Of a stretch of 64,000 nt of DNA, positions 27,750 to 42,563 are shown piece after piece; within the stretch, counting starts at the first letter, position 1, and each line of letters opens with the position of its first letter. Position numbers and translations under genes: made by a program. This DNA comes from Chanos chanos (lineage: Eukaryota > Chordata > Actinopteri > Gonorynchiformes > Chanidae): the NCBI RefSeq assembly GCF_902362185.1, contig NC_044499.1, forward strand, positions 15,770,264 to 15,834,263, in the 5' to 3' direction. A model generated the notes under the pieces. That model saw only the letters and a program-made list of their open reading frames with translations, did not search any database and was not told the DNA's origin.

Positions 27750-28511
27750 TCGATTAAACATATTGACGATAAAATGTTACCACCTAAACAAGCAACTGAT
27801 TTAATGTTCAGATCTAAGAAGCTTAAAACAGCAATCGCACGTCGCCTGCGTATCTTGCTTTCGAGCGTTCCTGTGTATATAGTGAGATAATGGCCACTTC
27901 CTTGTTACACGTAACACACTTGCGCAGTAGTTTTCGCCTTCCTCTGACAGATTCGATAGAAACTGCTATGGCGAGACCGTAAAGGTTACGTTTCACGTTT
28001 TACTTTTCAGTTTCATCTAGGCCTACTTAAATTGAACGCTATTGGTTTTGAAACGGTCACGGGGTACGTCTCAGCAGATATCGAATCACTTCTGTAATTG
28101 CCTACTAAATTCTGTTTCATTCCTTACTTAAATTTACTGCATCCACAATGTTTTTTTTTAAATAATGTACCCGTAGTGTCTATTTGAGTAATAACAGTTA
28201 GGCGTACAGTGACCAGTAATTTACAACAATTCGACATGGTCCCAGACTGTTTTATGATACCATGGGATCTTTTCATTTACCACCCGACAACAATGTGTAC
28301 AACAACGAAATCAAAGTTAGGCTGAGAAGGACGAACAGTGACAAACATAGCCATGCTATTAAATATTTCACATTGTACGATAGGGGGCAGCAATACGTAT
28401 CATGACCAAACCTTTCCTCAGAAAAACACGACCGAAGAAGCGTAGAAACCTTTCCACGCTGTGATGACTTTGGTGTGATATTGCAGGCATTGTCAACTTA
28501 AGTCTACCGTA
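27750..28511. promoter_or_regulatory. Divergent promoter region of trnau1ap and mrpl34
   Basis: The start codons of the two genes lie head to head 762 bases apart. Both are housekeeping genes (tRNA-Sec factor and mitochondrial ribosome), and no clear TATA box is placed for either. The region is richer in CpG than the introns around it. A shared bidirectional promoter is inferred; transcription starts were not seen. Confidence 0.5.
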
Positions 28512-29464
28512 ATGAACACAATAAAATATATAATTCCACATTTACTGGGAACAAGGAGTCAATGCTGGTAAGCCTTATTAATCATTTCCACCAGAAAAGC
28601 AAATTGTTAGTTCGCATATATTCTGTAGCTTAGATAGCTAAATTAGGTAAGCAGTTAGCGAAATAAGCTAGCAATTCGGGTTCACATTCAAAACCATCTG
28701 ATCTTGGGTTGGAATTAATACATAAGATTACACAAAGATACAGAAATATACAGCTCTCCCTTGGTCTGGGTGACGTAAACGCAACCTCCATTTCCTTCTC
28801 GCTGTTCTTCAGTGCAACCATGCATGGTTTTGTCGTTCTAGTCGATCGGAAATCTGAAATTGTTTCCATGTAAAATCGGTGCATGATGTCATGTGAACAC
28901 TCAGAATTCTTAAGTATTTTTCTTTAAAACAAATATCAGTTCTGTGTCCCTGGAATGAGAGTTAATGGTCCGACCTTAGAAGACTTGTTGGCTTGGTCCA
29001 AGAATTAGCACCAATGCATATATAGATAGATAGATGGATAGATTGATTAAATGTGTTGTCGTCATAACCAGATGTTCTGAACAAACGCATAAAACGCAGA
29101 GGCAACTGTTTCAACTTATTTATGATTGTTATTCGAATCCCACAGGGGTCATGTGACACAGCACCTCATATCCAAGGGGAATCAAACGCGAGCCATCAGT
29201 TCTTCAGCTCTGTCAGCTTTCAATGCAGGACACCTCACTCTGCGGCACGGAACGCTGACCACAAGTGCAGAGGGACTCGGTATTTTTCAGCAGCTACCGT
29301 GGCATTACCAACAGGTTCGAACTGGGAAACGGGGTACTGAGTACCAGCCTAGTAACATCAAGCGGAAAAGGACCCATGGCTGGATTAAGAGAATTAGCAC
29401 ACGAGGTGGAATTGAGGTGATTCTACGCAGAATGCTTAAAGGACGAAAATCCCTTACACACTGA
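28512..29464 (+). CDS. mrpl34: Mitochondrial ribosomal protein bL34m
   Basis: Protein of the mitochondrial large ribosomal subunit. Two exons: 28512-28567 ([18 protein letters not shown]) and 29146-29464, joined through a split Trp codon (TG/G), giving 124 aa. The C terminus is the hallmark: [15 protein letters not shown], then [20 protein letters not shown], ending LTH; human has ...SLSH. The N-terminal half is poorly conserved and should carry the mitochondrial targeting peptide. AATAAA follows at 29585. Upstream it is head to head with trnau1ap and downstream it is followed by dda1, its neighbour in mammals as well. Confidence 0.95.
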
Positions 29465-29480
29465 GAATCTAAAGTTGGAC

Positions 29481-29524
29481 TTTGTTTGTTTGTTTGTTTG
29501 TTTGTTTGGTGGGGGGGGGGGGGG
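29481..29524. repeat. (TTTG)n followed by a G homopolymer
   Basis: About seven TTTG units run directly into a run of about 14 G in the mrpl34 3' UTR. The G run is prone to sequencing and replication slippage, so its length in the assembly is doubtful. Confidence 0.85.
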
Positions 29525-29584
29525 CGCTTATCATAGAGCGTGTTCAATTGAACTACAAACTGATTCAGAAATTAATATGTAAGG

Positions 29585-29590
29585 AATAAA
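29585..29590 (+). other. Poly(A) signal of mrpl34
   Basis: AATAAA 121 bases after the mrpl34 stop codon. Confidence 0.65.
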
Positions 29591-29978
29591 GACTTTGAAG
29601 TGATTGGATCATGTGTCTTATTTCAGAAGGTAACTGGCAAAGACATCTTCAACCTTTGCAACAACTGAAATTTATTAATTATATTTGAAGAGAAAAGCAG
29701 ACAAGAAGAACATAAAAATGAAAACCTCCAGGGAAATTTGAAATATGTTATGGAAGGCAACTAAACTATGTTATAGAAAGAGCAACAACCACAAAAAAAA
29801 CAATTTGACAAGACATGAATCAATGCAAAATTAAAAATACAAAGCAAAATGGAAAAAATGGAGATACATTTGGGAAGAAGTCTAAAAAATGCAAACAGGT
29901 ATTTAGAGTTAGCTCTCAACATTTTAGGTTTTTCCTTTTTATGGAAAGAAACCCTTAGTTTTAAGTAGCATAAGCATG

Positions 29979-30350
29979 TTATGGCATCACTAAAGGGGGT
30001 GCATTTAGAAGAACAGTTTCAGATTTATGAAATAACACTGTCCTCAAATTTTGAGGAGGGTGAAAAAGTACTACAATACCTAAGATGCCAATGCCAACTA
30101 ATAATCTACTAGAGATCAAAGCTTGCATTTCTGCAAAAGCCATACCAACATTCATTTTCTGCAGGTTTGTGATAGCGGCCCTGAGGTCATAAAGAGTTCT
30201 TAGATATATATTGTTTGTCACATCACAGTTCATCTGTTTGCTTAAACTTAGTAAGGATTGAGAAGTCACTCTGCTTTTAAGAGATTTATCAGTTGCAGTT
30301 TTGAATACAAATGGGAAAATGTCAGAAAGTAGAGAGTAATTTACAGTCAA
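29979..30350 (-). CDS. Unassigned open frame with one hydrophobic segment
   Basis: An open stretch of about 123 codons, starting at TTG rather than ATG. No upstream ATG exists before an in-frame stop about 11 codons earlier. It encodes an amphipathic helical region (LYDLRAAITNLQKMNVGMAF) followed by a likely membrane segment (LLVGIGILGIVVLF). I cannot name a family. It lies between mrpl34 and dda1, antisense to both. It could be a decayed or partial exon of a receptor-like protein, or a chance ORF. Nothing nearby gives it a start or a splice partner. Confidence 0.2.
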   Translation of the reverse strand: MTVNYSLLSDIFPFVFKTATDKSLKSRVTSQSLLSLSKQMNCDVTNNIYLRTLYDLRAAITNLQKMNVGMAFAEMQALISSRLLVGIGILGIVVLFHPPQNLRTVLFHKSETVLLNAPPLVMP

Positions 30351-31009
30351 ATGTGCATCAACAGATAATTTAAAACAATGTTTTTATTCTAGGAACAAAA
30401 TGAGGACAAGATGAACAAACCTCTCATTTTAAATTCGTCTAAGAAGATATCTCTTTACCTGCCTGTAATGACCTAAACTGAAAGCGGATGTGATATTTAG
30501 TGGAGAAAAAATAGTACGTTGAAAACTTTGGACATATCTAGGCTATATTGTATATCATTTAAATGCACGTCATATGCACCGAGATCACTGATTGGTGTGT
30601 CGCACACCACAGTAAAAGATGACTTGCAGCTGTTTACTGTCGTCGAGGTAATCTACTGACTAGCAGATGATGCCCTTACCGTCTAGTTGAGTATCAGAAG
30701 TATTAGTTTTCGTTTAAAACCGCTGACCGAGTACAACTCACTTCGCTATGCAATGGGTGATCGAAGTTCCGTCAAATTGTTAGCAAAAGCAAGTGTTTGT
30801 TGTTAAACCCGTGTAAGCTAGCAATTGCGCAAGGCTTGCAAGCCTCGCAACTGACTATTTGAAAGCTAGTATCTCTTAGCTGCGCATATGTTAGCTCTAT
30901 GTTTTCAGTGAATTACAGATAAAGCCAGCAAGTGAGCTTATTAGCTAATGGGGTGTTATGCTTCAAGTTTACAGCTTTTAGGAGTTTACTCAGCGTGGAG
31001 CAACAAATC
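30351..31009. other. Upstream region of dda1
   Basis: No gene. The part nearest dda1 (about 30600-31009) is richer in CpG than the surroundings and probably holds the promoter and 5' UTR. No TATA box is evident. Confidence 0.4.
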
Positions 31010-32536
<1,527 letters not shown>

Positions 32537-34288
32537 TAAGACTTGTATGGAGATGTTTTCTCGATGGAGGGTGCTCGCTCAATAAGCACAGAGGGATGAT
32601 ATCAATGCTGACGGATACAAATTCTGAAGGCGGTCAAAATATTTTCGGGCTGACTTTCAGAGTCTTTTTGTTTTCCTAGATTATCCCACGTAACTACTCT
32701 TCATTTAACACTTTTCTCATTTGATCCTATTTATAGGTTCACAGCTAATCCAATGTGGTACAATAGTAAAGTCTTCCTCCTTTGTTGAATTTGCCTGTTA
32801 ACTCTTCAAAATTGTTCTGTATTGTGCTTGAGAATCTGGTGATATCTCCCACAGAGTTTTGGTTCCGTTTCTTTACTTCAGTACATAAACAGAGCTTGGA
32901 ATCTATTTGAATAATGTGCTCACTAAACAGTAGTCTTGCATATTCAGTGACAATAATAATGACTTGAATGATCAAAATCAGTCACCTGGATGGTTATATT
33001 AAATTTTTAAGTTTCATGTTCTCTTGAAATATGCTGTCAAAAGGCCTGGCTCTGTTGTATTAATACTCCAAGCACACTTTGTTTCAGGTAGCTTCTCCAG
33101 CATATACTGTTATCTGAAGGAGGATGTATATGCTACATAGCAATTATGCGGATTTGTTGCTATGCTCACATTTGCATGTGTTGTGAAAAGTATACCTTGT
33201 TAAGAATTTGTTAACACAGTTTTTGTTTCAATATAAATGTACAGTATTTGGTACACTTTTTCAAGAATGTGTTTTGATTTTTTTGGGGATTCTTAAATTA
33301 GGATGCCACATGGAATTAGCGTTGGATTAGGTTTTGTTAATGTGAGTGAAAGATCTGAACCACCTCTGTTGCACAAGGACATCAAAACAGCAACTTGTGT
33401 GGTGATAGACCACTGCAACAAACGAAGAAGGTGAATGTTGATGATGTAGTGATTGGAGTGCCCTCTTGTGTATTCTGCTGGTAACACATAAAACAGTTGC
33501 AAGATGGAATGTTTTATCATGGTACTCAGGTAATTATAATGATTTTTCATTGCAAATCAAATGTTGTGATTCAAATTCAAGTGCGGTGCACACGTAATTA
33601 CTTCCTCACCTCATTAAACGAAATGTTTCTTATACCAAAATATTTTGACACTTTCTAGACAGACTAAGCAGCACTCAGGGTTGAAAAGAGGTTGTCAGAT
33701 CAAAGCAAAAGTGGGGTTCGGATGAACTTTGTGAGGCCCAGTGATCAGAGCGTTGTGCAGTAATGACTGAATAAGACTTTCAGTTTTAAGTTCATATGGA
33801 ATACTGGCACAACAAAGGTTTAAAGTAGTTTATTTAACCAATCAGATTATAATTTTGTTGTTGATTTGTTGGTTTATATTAAAAAAATACATACAAAAGA
33901 AGAAATAAGAAAAATATAGTATCTTTACACCATTAATGAAAAGAAAAATGTGAATCACAGTTGCTATGTTATAGACTCAAGATGTCTCCAAATCATAAAC
34001 CACGAGTCTTATTCAGCAGGTTGTATTGCAGCATGCTTTCTCTGTGAAATGATGATGGAAAAGCTCAGAGAAAAAAAATACCAACTAAATCCCAAAAATG
34101 CTTCAGCATTCTTTTACATGCAACCTCCTCTGCTTTGTGGTTGGTTATGCTTCACCCAAGCAGCAAATAACAACACAGTATTAATGTACACTTGGTATTG
34201 AGACACTTCTTAAATTCAGTAATAGTATATGCATTCAATTATTTGCTTCTGAGAGTGTGAAGAATATTTCTTGTGTCACTTTTCATAC
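32537..34288. other. Convergent interval, 3' UTRs of dda1 and ano8
   Basis: AT-rich with no further gene seen. It must contain both 3' ends. I see ATTAAA-type signals on the plus strand around 33000 but no compelling AATAAA for either gene, so the UTR boundaries are not fixed. Confidence 0.4.
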
Positions 34289-37200
34289 TCATTGTTTTTT
34301 CTTTGTATTTGAACCTGAGTCTGTGCTCTCTTTATCTTCCTTAGGAACAAGCATCTCTTCTTGTGCCCCAGTCTGGTTATCGTTTGTATGCTGTGTATTT
34401 GATGCCCTCACCACATCTCCTTGTTTGGGCAGCTGTTCTCCACTGACACAGCTTGCCCCTTCTGCTTTAGCAAAGTTAAAAAGTTTACCTGGGTTAAAGG
34501 ACTGGGATTTCTCTTGGCCGGCGGAGGCAGCTGTTGATGACAACGCCGATGCTGACACCCCTGTGGAAGCGTCCTTTTTTCCCTCAGGGGACTTGAGGAA
34601 CTTAAAACTTAGAAACGCTTGATGTTTTGGCTCGTTGCTTGTGGGGGAAGTGCTTGAGGTAAATTTACTCTGCAGTGGGATGATTTGTTTCAGCTTCATC
34701 ACGTTGTTGTTGCCCAGCAGGGAACTGGGTCTCTTCGGCTTGTCTCCCACAGACCCTCCAGAGCTGGTCTTTGTTATAGAACTTTTTTCTTGTTGGTAGT
34801 CCCCAGCGCCCCCAGGTCCAGGCTTATCTGATTGGCTGTTTTGTCTTGCTAGCCTCTGATGCTCCTCCTCCTCACGTCTTCTCTTCTGCTGCTGTTGGTG
34901 CTGCTGCTGAGCCAGCCTTTCATGTCTCTGAGAGAGGTAAACAGAGCAAAGCTTAGCACACAAACACAACTACACTCCATCCCCCCCCCCCCCAAGATTT
35001 GTTTATTGGTTTCAGCATTTTACAGCAGATATGGATTTGCCGCAGTTGTTTTTCTGGCTGAGGATGAACATGCTAGGTCAACCGGCCTTGCTACCTTAAG
35101 AGCCTCCCGACGTCGGTACTCAAGTTTGGCCATCTCGTTCACCACCCACTCTGGGATGTCAGGGATCGCCATATGAATGATGTACTTCAGGAGAATAGCA
35201 AAGTGCTTGAAATGATAGGAGAAACAGAGACAGAATATATTTAATGACAAGAATATATTGTGCTAAAATGCATTTCAGTTAGTGTTGGTATTGGGTCCAT
35301 ATTGCATGCTCCTTAAGTAGTTTTTGTAGCCTTCAGTATAATTGACTTGTTTGTGTTTACCTCTAGTATCACTATAGAGACTATGGTCATCTCTGGGCTT
35401 AGCCAGGGGAACAGACGCTGTAGCTGGCCACACTGACCGATGAGGTAACAGTTCACTATAATGGCAATCAGACCCATGGCTTCCATTGCTGTCTGCGTAA
35501 ACAGGAATTTAAAATATGTTGCTTTTGTGGTTTACGGCATACTCTGTGCAGTAGTTACAACTGCATTCATTTCACTTTTTGTCACCACAATATCAATATT
35601 ACATGTAAATCCGGAGGGCTTGACACCCCTTACCTGCCAATGTCCAATGTTCTCCACCCTTTGGCCAAAGGGTCTTTGAAGACCTGTGCAAAGTTTTAAG
35701 GCATCACTACGGATCTCAATTATGTTGTTGATAAGGGCACACATGGCTGCCAGAGGAAAGGCAGAGGAGAAAAGCACGACGTAGCCAAACTGAATGAACA
35801 TTTCTTGGTAATCCTGGAGGGTATCCTGCAAAACAACGCAAACCAACTTAAAACGATATCTGCCTGGTCATTCCGTCTCATTCTCTTCAAATTTGAAGTC
35901 AAATTTGGGTGGTTGACTGAATAATCTGATATTTTCCACTGTTCAAAAGATGTTTAAGGGTGTAGGCCCAAAAGAAGACGTACCTCATAGGTAAGCATGC
36001 AGCTCTCAATCTCAGGTTGAGTTAGGACTGTGGATTCAACCTCCTCTGGAGGGTCAATCCAAGATATTTTTTTGTTCTCAGTGTGTTCAGTTTCTTTGGA
36101 TTGTGTCTTTCTTCTCTTGAGAAAATCAGCATTACTTTGGGGCCCTTCGAGGTTACCTGAGATGTCACAAGCCTCAATCTCCTCATCATCACATATCTCA
36201 AAGTCCATTCCTTCCTCCACCAGTGTTGGACTGCCATCATCCAAGAAGATGCCATGAATTTGTGTTGACATGGTTTTGCATTCCACTTTCTCTGTGAAAC
36301 TGACCTTCCTTTGTTTTAGACCCACATCATCATCACAATCTTCAGCTCTTATTGTTCTGTCACCAGCGATAAGACTTGTCCTCTGTATTTTCTCTGTCTG
36401 CACAGGTTGGTTGCCAGGTTTCTTCAGGTCCTTTATGGTCTGGTAAGTCATTTGAGCCTTTTCTACAGCTAGATTACCATACTTAAAAAGCAAAGTGTGC
36501 ATAAGGTCCCACAGTGTTCTGAAAACACCGAGCTTGTGGTGCTCGTATAGATATGGATGTAGAACTTCTTTGATATTTTGTAAGAATTGACGGAAGATCA
36601 GTAAGGTGGCCAGCATCTGTAAGTAGAGCAGCTTTAGTTGTCCTGCATATTCTTCATTATGTAATTATTAAAAATATGTACTTTGGCTCTTACCTCTCTC
36701 AGTCGCTCCATATCTTTCAGGTAGAACCCAATGTAGAAAAGGCTGAGGTAAGAATTTATAAACTGAAACTTTAAAATGAGGAAGACACTAGTTATAGACA
36801 TGTTGCTGATGGTGAGGCAAAAAGAAATAAAATATATATAGAGAGAGAAAATGATGTATAGAATGGAAGAACTTACAAAAACAGTCTTTATGATGAGATT
36901 ATTTTCATAAGTACTCTGTAGTCTGTAGTTTTCTGAAAGAAAAAGGAGGTGAAGGAAGAACTTCTGTGAATAAATATTTCTTTCATACATATTTGTCTTA
37001 AATACAAGTAATGTCAGCATTGCTTTACCCATATCATTGAGCCAGACTGCAATTTTCTTGTACACTTCATCACATGTGGACACAGTTATGGCCAGCAGGA
37101 TTTTTGGAATAAATCGTGTCACACTGGGTAATCCTTTCATTTCAGTAACAAATTCCTGTTAAATAGTAAAGCAACACATTAACAAAAGTCATGACAGTTG

Positions 37201-40009
37201 GGAGTTATTCTGATATTCAGCCTATTCCATCTAACTGCACTTTGGGATTTTTTTTTTTTTTCTGATGCATCATTCTTGCTCATACATCAGACTTCAGTCC
37301 AGAATCTTCCTTGATGGATGGTGGACATTTGCATGAAAATGACTGACATACGCATATGAAGTTCAGTTCAGGATACAGACTGCACTGAATAATTGAGATC
37401 TTTTTTTTAAATTATTTATGAATGAACATTTCTGCCTTTTGTAATTGAGACCGTTGTTCTTACTTGGAGCTCCAGGCAAATGAACATAGCCAGACAGACA
37501 AAGCACAGACAAAGGATGCAGATGGGAAGGCTGACCAGCCAGCAGAAGGCTCTTCTCTTCCAGGGTGGATAGTAAAACTCCTCACACCCTGTCACAGGAC
37601 TGCGGCGTTTCACACCCTGATTCAGACACAGCACAACATCTCATGCCATATATAATGTAAGGACTGAAAACAGTAGAAATATGTATCTCATCATGGTTTT
37701 GATATTCAAGCCAGAAGGAGCAATACGTCATTTTGCTTTACCCGAAACTGTGGCCGAGGCTCTTCCAGAGGTTCAGCAGGAGTATCGAGAGTGCCCCACT
37801 TGTATGCTAATTCAGCCTCCCTCCGTTTCCATCTTTCCAGGAATAGCGTTGCCCACACCACGTTAAAGAGGGCAAATACCACACAGCACACATCCTGACT
37901 TGTCTGTTTTATGTAGAAATGCAGCCAGTGAGTTTACACCATTATTCAGTGGTTAAAAGATAGAAATGTGTGGGTATTTCTTCTCAAGAATATAAATCAT
38001 ATGAAAAAAGATAAGTAAGAGTTTCAGTTTAATCACTTACCTGATCATTTTCAGAGAGTATCCATAGCAAAAAGCCAACCACTGCAGGATACAGCATAGA
38101 GTTGGTGTAGAAACCCAACCAGGCGAAGTACATGGCAATCTTAACCCCAAAATAATCACAGATATCATCTACCAGTAGCAGGAGAACACAAAGATATGTG
38201 AACAAATCAGGTCCGTTGGATGTGCAATTGCTAGACTAATTTTCACAGCTTCTAGACCATGTGATTTTTAATTTTTATATTGTGCTTTCTATGGAATCAT
38301 TTGACTCAATTTCTGTATCCATGCTCAGAACAAATGAGAAAGTCTAAAAACCAGGGATATTTAGTTGTGCCACCTCATAAGCTTATACAAGAGCCATAGG
38401 CAAGATAAATGCACATTTCAAAACTTTAAATGCTTTTTCTCACATTCTTCATGCAGTCCAACAAAGATACAGATATATAGTTAAACCAAAGCATATACTT
38501 TCATGTAAACTGTTGCATTTGTGTTAGAAAGTCATATTTTGGGAATGTTTCTCACCCAGTGGTTGTCTTTCACAGACTGCCTGGACCCAGGAGGTCATCA
38601 GCTGACTGAGAATTCTTTGCTCATGCAGAGGAAACAGTTGAATAATTACTCCTCTTGCTTTTAACTCTGGTACTGAAAAGGACACTGTGTTGAATATGGC
38701 ACTGCATACGAATTCCAGTGTTTATTCTGTATATTTTATACAGTCTCTACAAAAACACAAATTAAGTGGCTGATAAATACAGTTAAAGTATATAAAGTAC
38801 GATTAGAGTATGTAAAAACAGACAATGTACAAGTGTTTTAGAGATGTCAAATCACAGCACTGGTATGACCACAAAAACGTATTGAAAAATCATAACATGT
38901 CATGAATTATCCAAAAAAAAAAAAAAAAAAATTGGGGGGGGTTTAGAGTGTTTACTGATTGGCTGTCCTTCCAGGAAACTGATATTGTGAAGGATGTCAC
39001 CCTGTTTGGCCCTCAAGTTATCCAGCCAGTACCTTATAATGTTCTGTCGCTCCTGGGAAGACAGTGGAAAGTCACCTTATAAATCAGCACATCAAACAAA
39101 AAGGTTTTACATACAGTACGTCGGCAGCCTAGGGATTAGAGGCTGACCTGTGATGTGAAAAAACACAGCTCACTCTCTATGTTCTCATAGATGTCATCTT
39201 GTGCACATGAAAATCTGCGAGTTCCACCTCCAAATTGTGGTTTCACAGTTTTTTGCATGCCCATTTGCTCTGCACCACATAGCAAGCTGAGAGGAGAGAA
39301 GGACACACAGCACAAGTTCAACAAACAGAGTTTCGCTAAGAAAATGTATATTTAAATTGATCAAGTCAAAATGATCCTGCGGCAAAGTTAAGGAAAAAAA
39401 GTAGAAATTGAAAATAGCTGGCAAAGCATTTTTAAACATCTGTAGCATGCACCGTAAACTAGTGTGAAATTAGCATATTCACAGTGTCTTACTTTTCAAA
39501 AGTTGAAGTTATGAAGAAAGCGTATTCATGATTATGATTATGTTGTCGAATCTGGATTACTATTTGGGGTATTCCTAGTCGGATTTGATTAAGTAGCCAC
39601 AACAAAGTGTGGTCATCTGTAGTGTCTGTGAAGGGAGAAAATTACACATTACACCAAAATCTTAAACATCTAAAGTCTATCTTTTAGTAATCCCTTAGAT
39701 CAAAATAGCAACTGACAGCAGGAAAGCAAAAATCAGTCAAAGGTTTCACTGAAAATAAAAAAAAACAAACACACACACACACATTTTGATTTTAATATAG
39801 TTGTTGGACAGGATGAACAATAATTCATTCTGATTCACCTTACCTGCAAATGTCATGACAACATCACAGTTTTCAATGGGCACCATCTTCATCCTGGATT
39901 TATGGTTCATGATGTACTGCCCTGCCTGTAAGAGGTGATGTCCTAGCAGATTTATCACCCATTGGAAGGAGGATAGAGAGGTAGAATACTTTGTCAGTGA
40001 TAGAACCAT
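34289..40009 (-). CDS. ano8: Anoctamin-8 (TMEM16H)
   Basis: TMEM16-family protein; ANO8 is known as an ER-plasma-membrane tether rather than a proven chloride channel. Sixteen exons read in phase, from 39844-39925 (extendable to 40009) through 39493-39625, 38041-38168 ([17 protein letters not shown]), 37464-37616 ([13 protein letters not shown]), 36694-36768, the 633-nt acidic exon 35984-36616 and 35634-35825 ([20 protein letters not shown]), to the last exon 34289-34927. From [10 protein letters not shown] onward this is 991 aa; starting at the ATG at 40007-40009 gives 1019 aa; human is about 1230. The C-terminal tail has a Gln/Arg-rich coiled segment and the ANO8 signatures [13 protein letters not shown] and [12 protein letters not shown]. 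The 5' end is uncertain (see the entry at 41981-42003). Confidence 0.93.
34981..34993. repeat. C homopolymer in an ano8 intron
   Basis: A run of 13 C in the intron just upstream (gene sense) of the last ano8 exon. On the sense strand it is a G run near the acceptor, and its length is error-prone. Confidence 0.8.
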
Positions 40010-42563
40010 TGCATAATTGATTCATTCCCTTTACACAAATGGTCTGTTCCAGTATATTAAACTGTCGTTAGCCTCTTAATGAAGATACAGGAAAAAGAAA
40101 ATGGTCCTATATTTCTCAGTCAGACATGCATTAAATACTTTTTTTACTGTAAGTATAGCCCATCATGGTTACCGTACTGATAACAATACCTTATTTACTG
40201 CCAAAGTAAGTTATCTTAACTATGAATGGCAAATTAATGAGACCAGAGAACTGAGTAAATGACTAATGTTGTTTCACATTCAAATTGAGCCTGCTGAAAC
40301 CTCAAACAAAATCTCAAACAAGCTTACTACTAAGTTTACATTCGAGTTCTCATCTTATCCAGGTCAAATGAAAGTGACACATTGACAGAAGTGCCATTGA
40401 AGCAAAGACACGTGTATCTCTCATTGAGGAAACAACTGAATAAAAGAAAAAAATATTCCCACTATCTCGCACTTTTCTCCCCATCCCAAGTGCTACAGTA
40501 ATCACAGCCAATTCCAGTCATGTGACTGCTGGGACACTGTAATTTTTCATGTCTCCATAGCCTTTTCTGATTAGAAGCATCACTGCATATCTAGTAAATC
40601 AAAATGTCAATCCTTGTATTCTCCAGTGTCCTACTCAGCCCCGCTCACCCTGACATTTCAGTTAATAATCACAATAAAATTCTTTCAGCTCCTTCACATT
40701 TCAAGATTCAGACATGCTCTTCTGCACTGTAGCATTCTTGATTGCCTAAAGGCATCCATTATCTGATGGTACTTTCCATTGCTGTTGCCTCTGTGTTATC
40801 TTCCTCATTCTGGGAATTCCAATTGAATCGGTGTATGATTGATTGCACACTGTCAAGAACGGAGAAAGTGGCTTGGACTAACCCCCTTCCTCCACTCCAC
40901 ACTTAACAGTACAGTTCTCGCTATTCAGAAAAAATATTATATATGTGAAGTGATGTAACAATGCTGCAAATGACAGAACAGAAAATATTTCACACTTTGC
41001 TGGTTTACACAAAGCTTGCAAAACTCAAGCGCTGAGTTTGGATCACTAGAAGAACTTCTCCATAAATGTGTGATATGGTCTGTGTTTTCTGATGATTTAG
41101 CACCCATTGAGCACTTTAACAAAGAACAAACTGGGAGAAAAAAATTACTGTATTACTACGAAGCATGACTGTATAAGAAGTTAGGAGTCTTTAAATAAAG
41201 TAAAATTACTATATAATGCCCCTTGCAGCATTTCAAAACTTAATATTATACCCCTTAATCACTAACTTGCTCTTTCACAAATTCATGTACAAATGCACCA
41301 TATCGTTATTACTAAAAGTTCACCTCTCAAGCCTTTGGTGAACGTCTGGTAATCTCAAATACATTCAAACTGATAATCCTTTATAACAGTTTTACGCATC
41401 AATTTAGATGGTGTTGAATTTTCAGCAGGTCCACCATATGAAAGGCCAAAAAGACCATGGACTCACAGCGGGACTTACACAGTAGACTATTTTTGGGACA
41501 CCAATTCAATAAAATGACAAGAAATGAGACCGAGATATTTTTTCAAAAACGTTTCAAATTTGTTCACAATTACGATAAAAAAAGATTTAATAAGATCTTA
41601 CATAAATACCTGTAATGGTCATATCGAGACATAAAACGGGTATGTTTGAATACAGGTGTTTTATATGCAATAACCGGGTCGCACGACCACATCTGTTTAA
41701 GCTACATTTGATATGGAAATCCTGTTTTCTGCCGAGGACAAACTACAACTGCGAGTTCAAATATGATGAAGTAAAATAAAATGCGCTCGTGGAAATCTCG
41801 TCTAAAAGCGCAGCACTTGTCTCAAATGGTTTGAATCATGTTGATAAGCAAAGGGTCGATTTATACAGAAAGACATTCCAGTGGAAAACCCAGTGGATTT
41901 GATCGCATTTCTTAAATGCACATATAAGATTTATGATATCAGCGAGAATAAATTCACTCTAATATGATGGTAACAAATACCCACCTATCACTCCCGAAGA
42001 CATCGTTCTCGTATACAGTGTTCAACGAGCACTCGTTCTTCACATTTCTTCACTCCGTCTTCTGTGGTGCTGAAACTGCGGTGTTATAGCTTCAGGCAGA
42101 CCGGATGTTCCACCAGCACAGAGAACCTTCTGTTGGTGCAAACAGGTGCACACAACACCAGCAGGATATAAAGAATTTAGAGCACATAGCTTGTCGAAAA
42201 CAGAGGGTCATATGCTAGTTGTTATGCGGTAGTGTAGGCTATCGTACCTGATACCAACCCTTAAAATTTCCGCCATAACATGACTGAATGGTCAGGTATT
42301 ACTCGACGTGAATTGACCCTTTTTAGAACGTTTTTAATGCATCAAGTGGTCTGCTTACTCCCAGTGCATGTTTGGATGGTAGTTCTGCTCAGGCACTGTC
42401 CTTGGTTGTGTGGTGGGGCTTTATGTAACGTGGCATGCATAATTGATTGATGTCTCCCCGCACTAGAATGGAGAATGCTTAGAATGAACGATAAACGCTA
42501 TGCGTCGAGTCAATTAAAATTATCCAGCGGTTTTAACTTTCGGTATGGAGAGAATGTTCTAGG
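40010..42563. other. Probable first intron and upstream region of ano8
   Basis: AT-rich, with no protein-coding exon recognised apart from the candidate at 41981-42003. The stretch around 42000-42250 has more CpG and is the likely ano8 promoter. Confidence 0.35.
41981..42003 (-). other. Possible ano8 first exon
   Basis: Minus strand: ATGTCTTCGGGAGTGATAGG followed by two possible donors (GTGGGT, GTATTT). It encodes MSSGVI, resembling the SGVL of the human ANO8 N terminus. Neither donor phase fits the only acceptors seen upstream of 39925, so it is either a 5' UTR exon or is joined through an exon I could not find. Confidence 0.35.
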
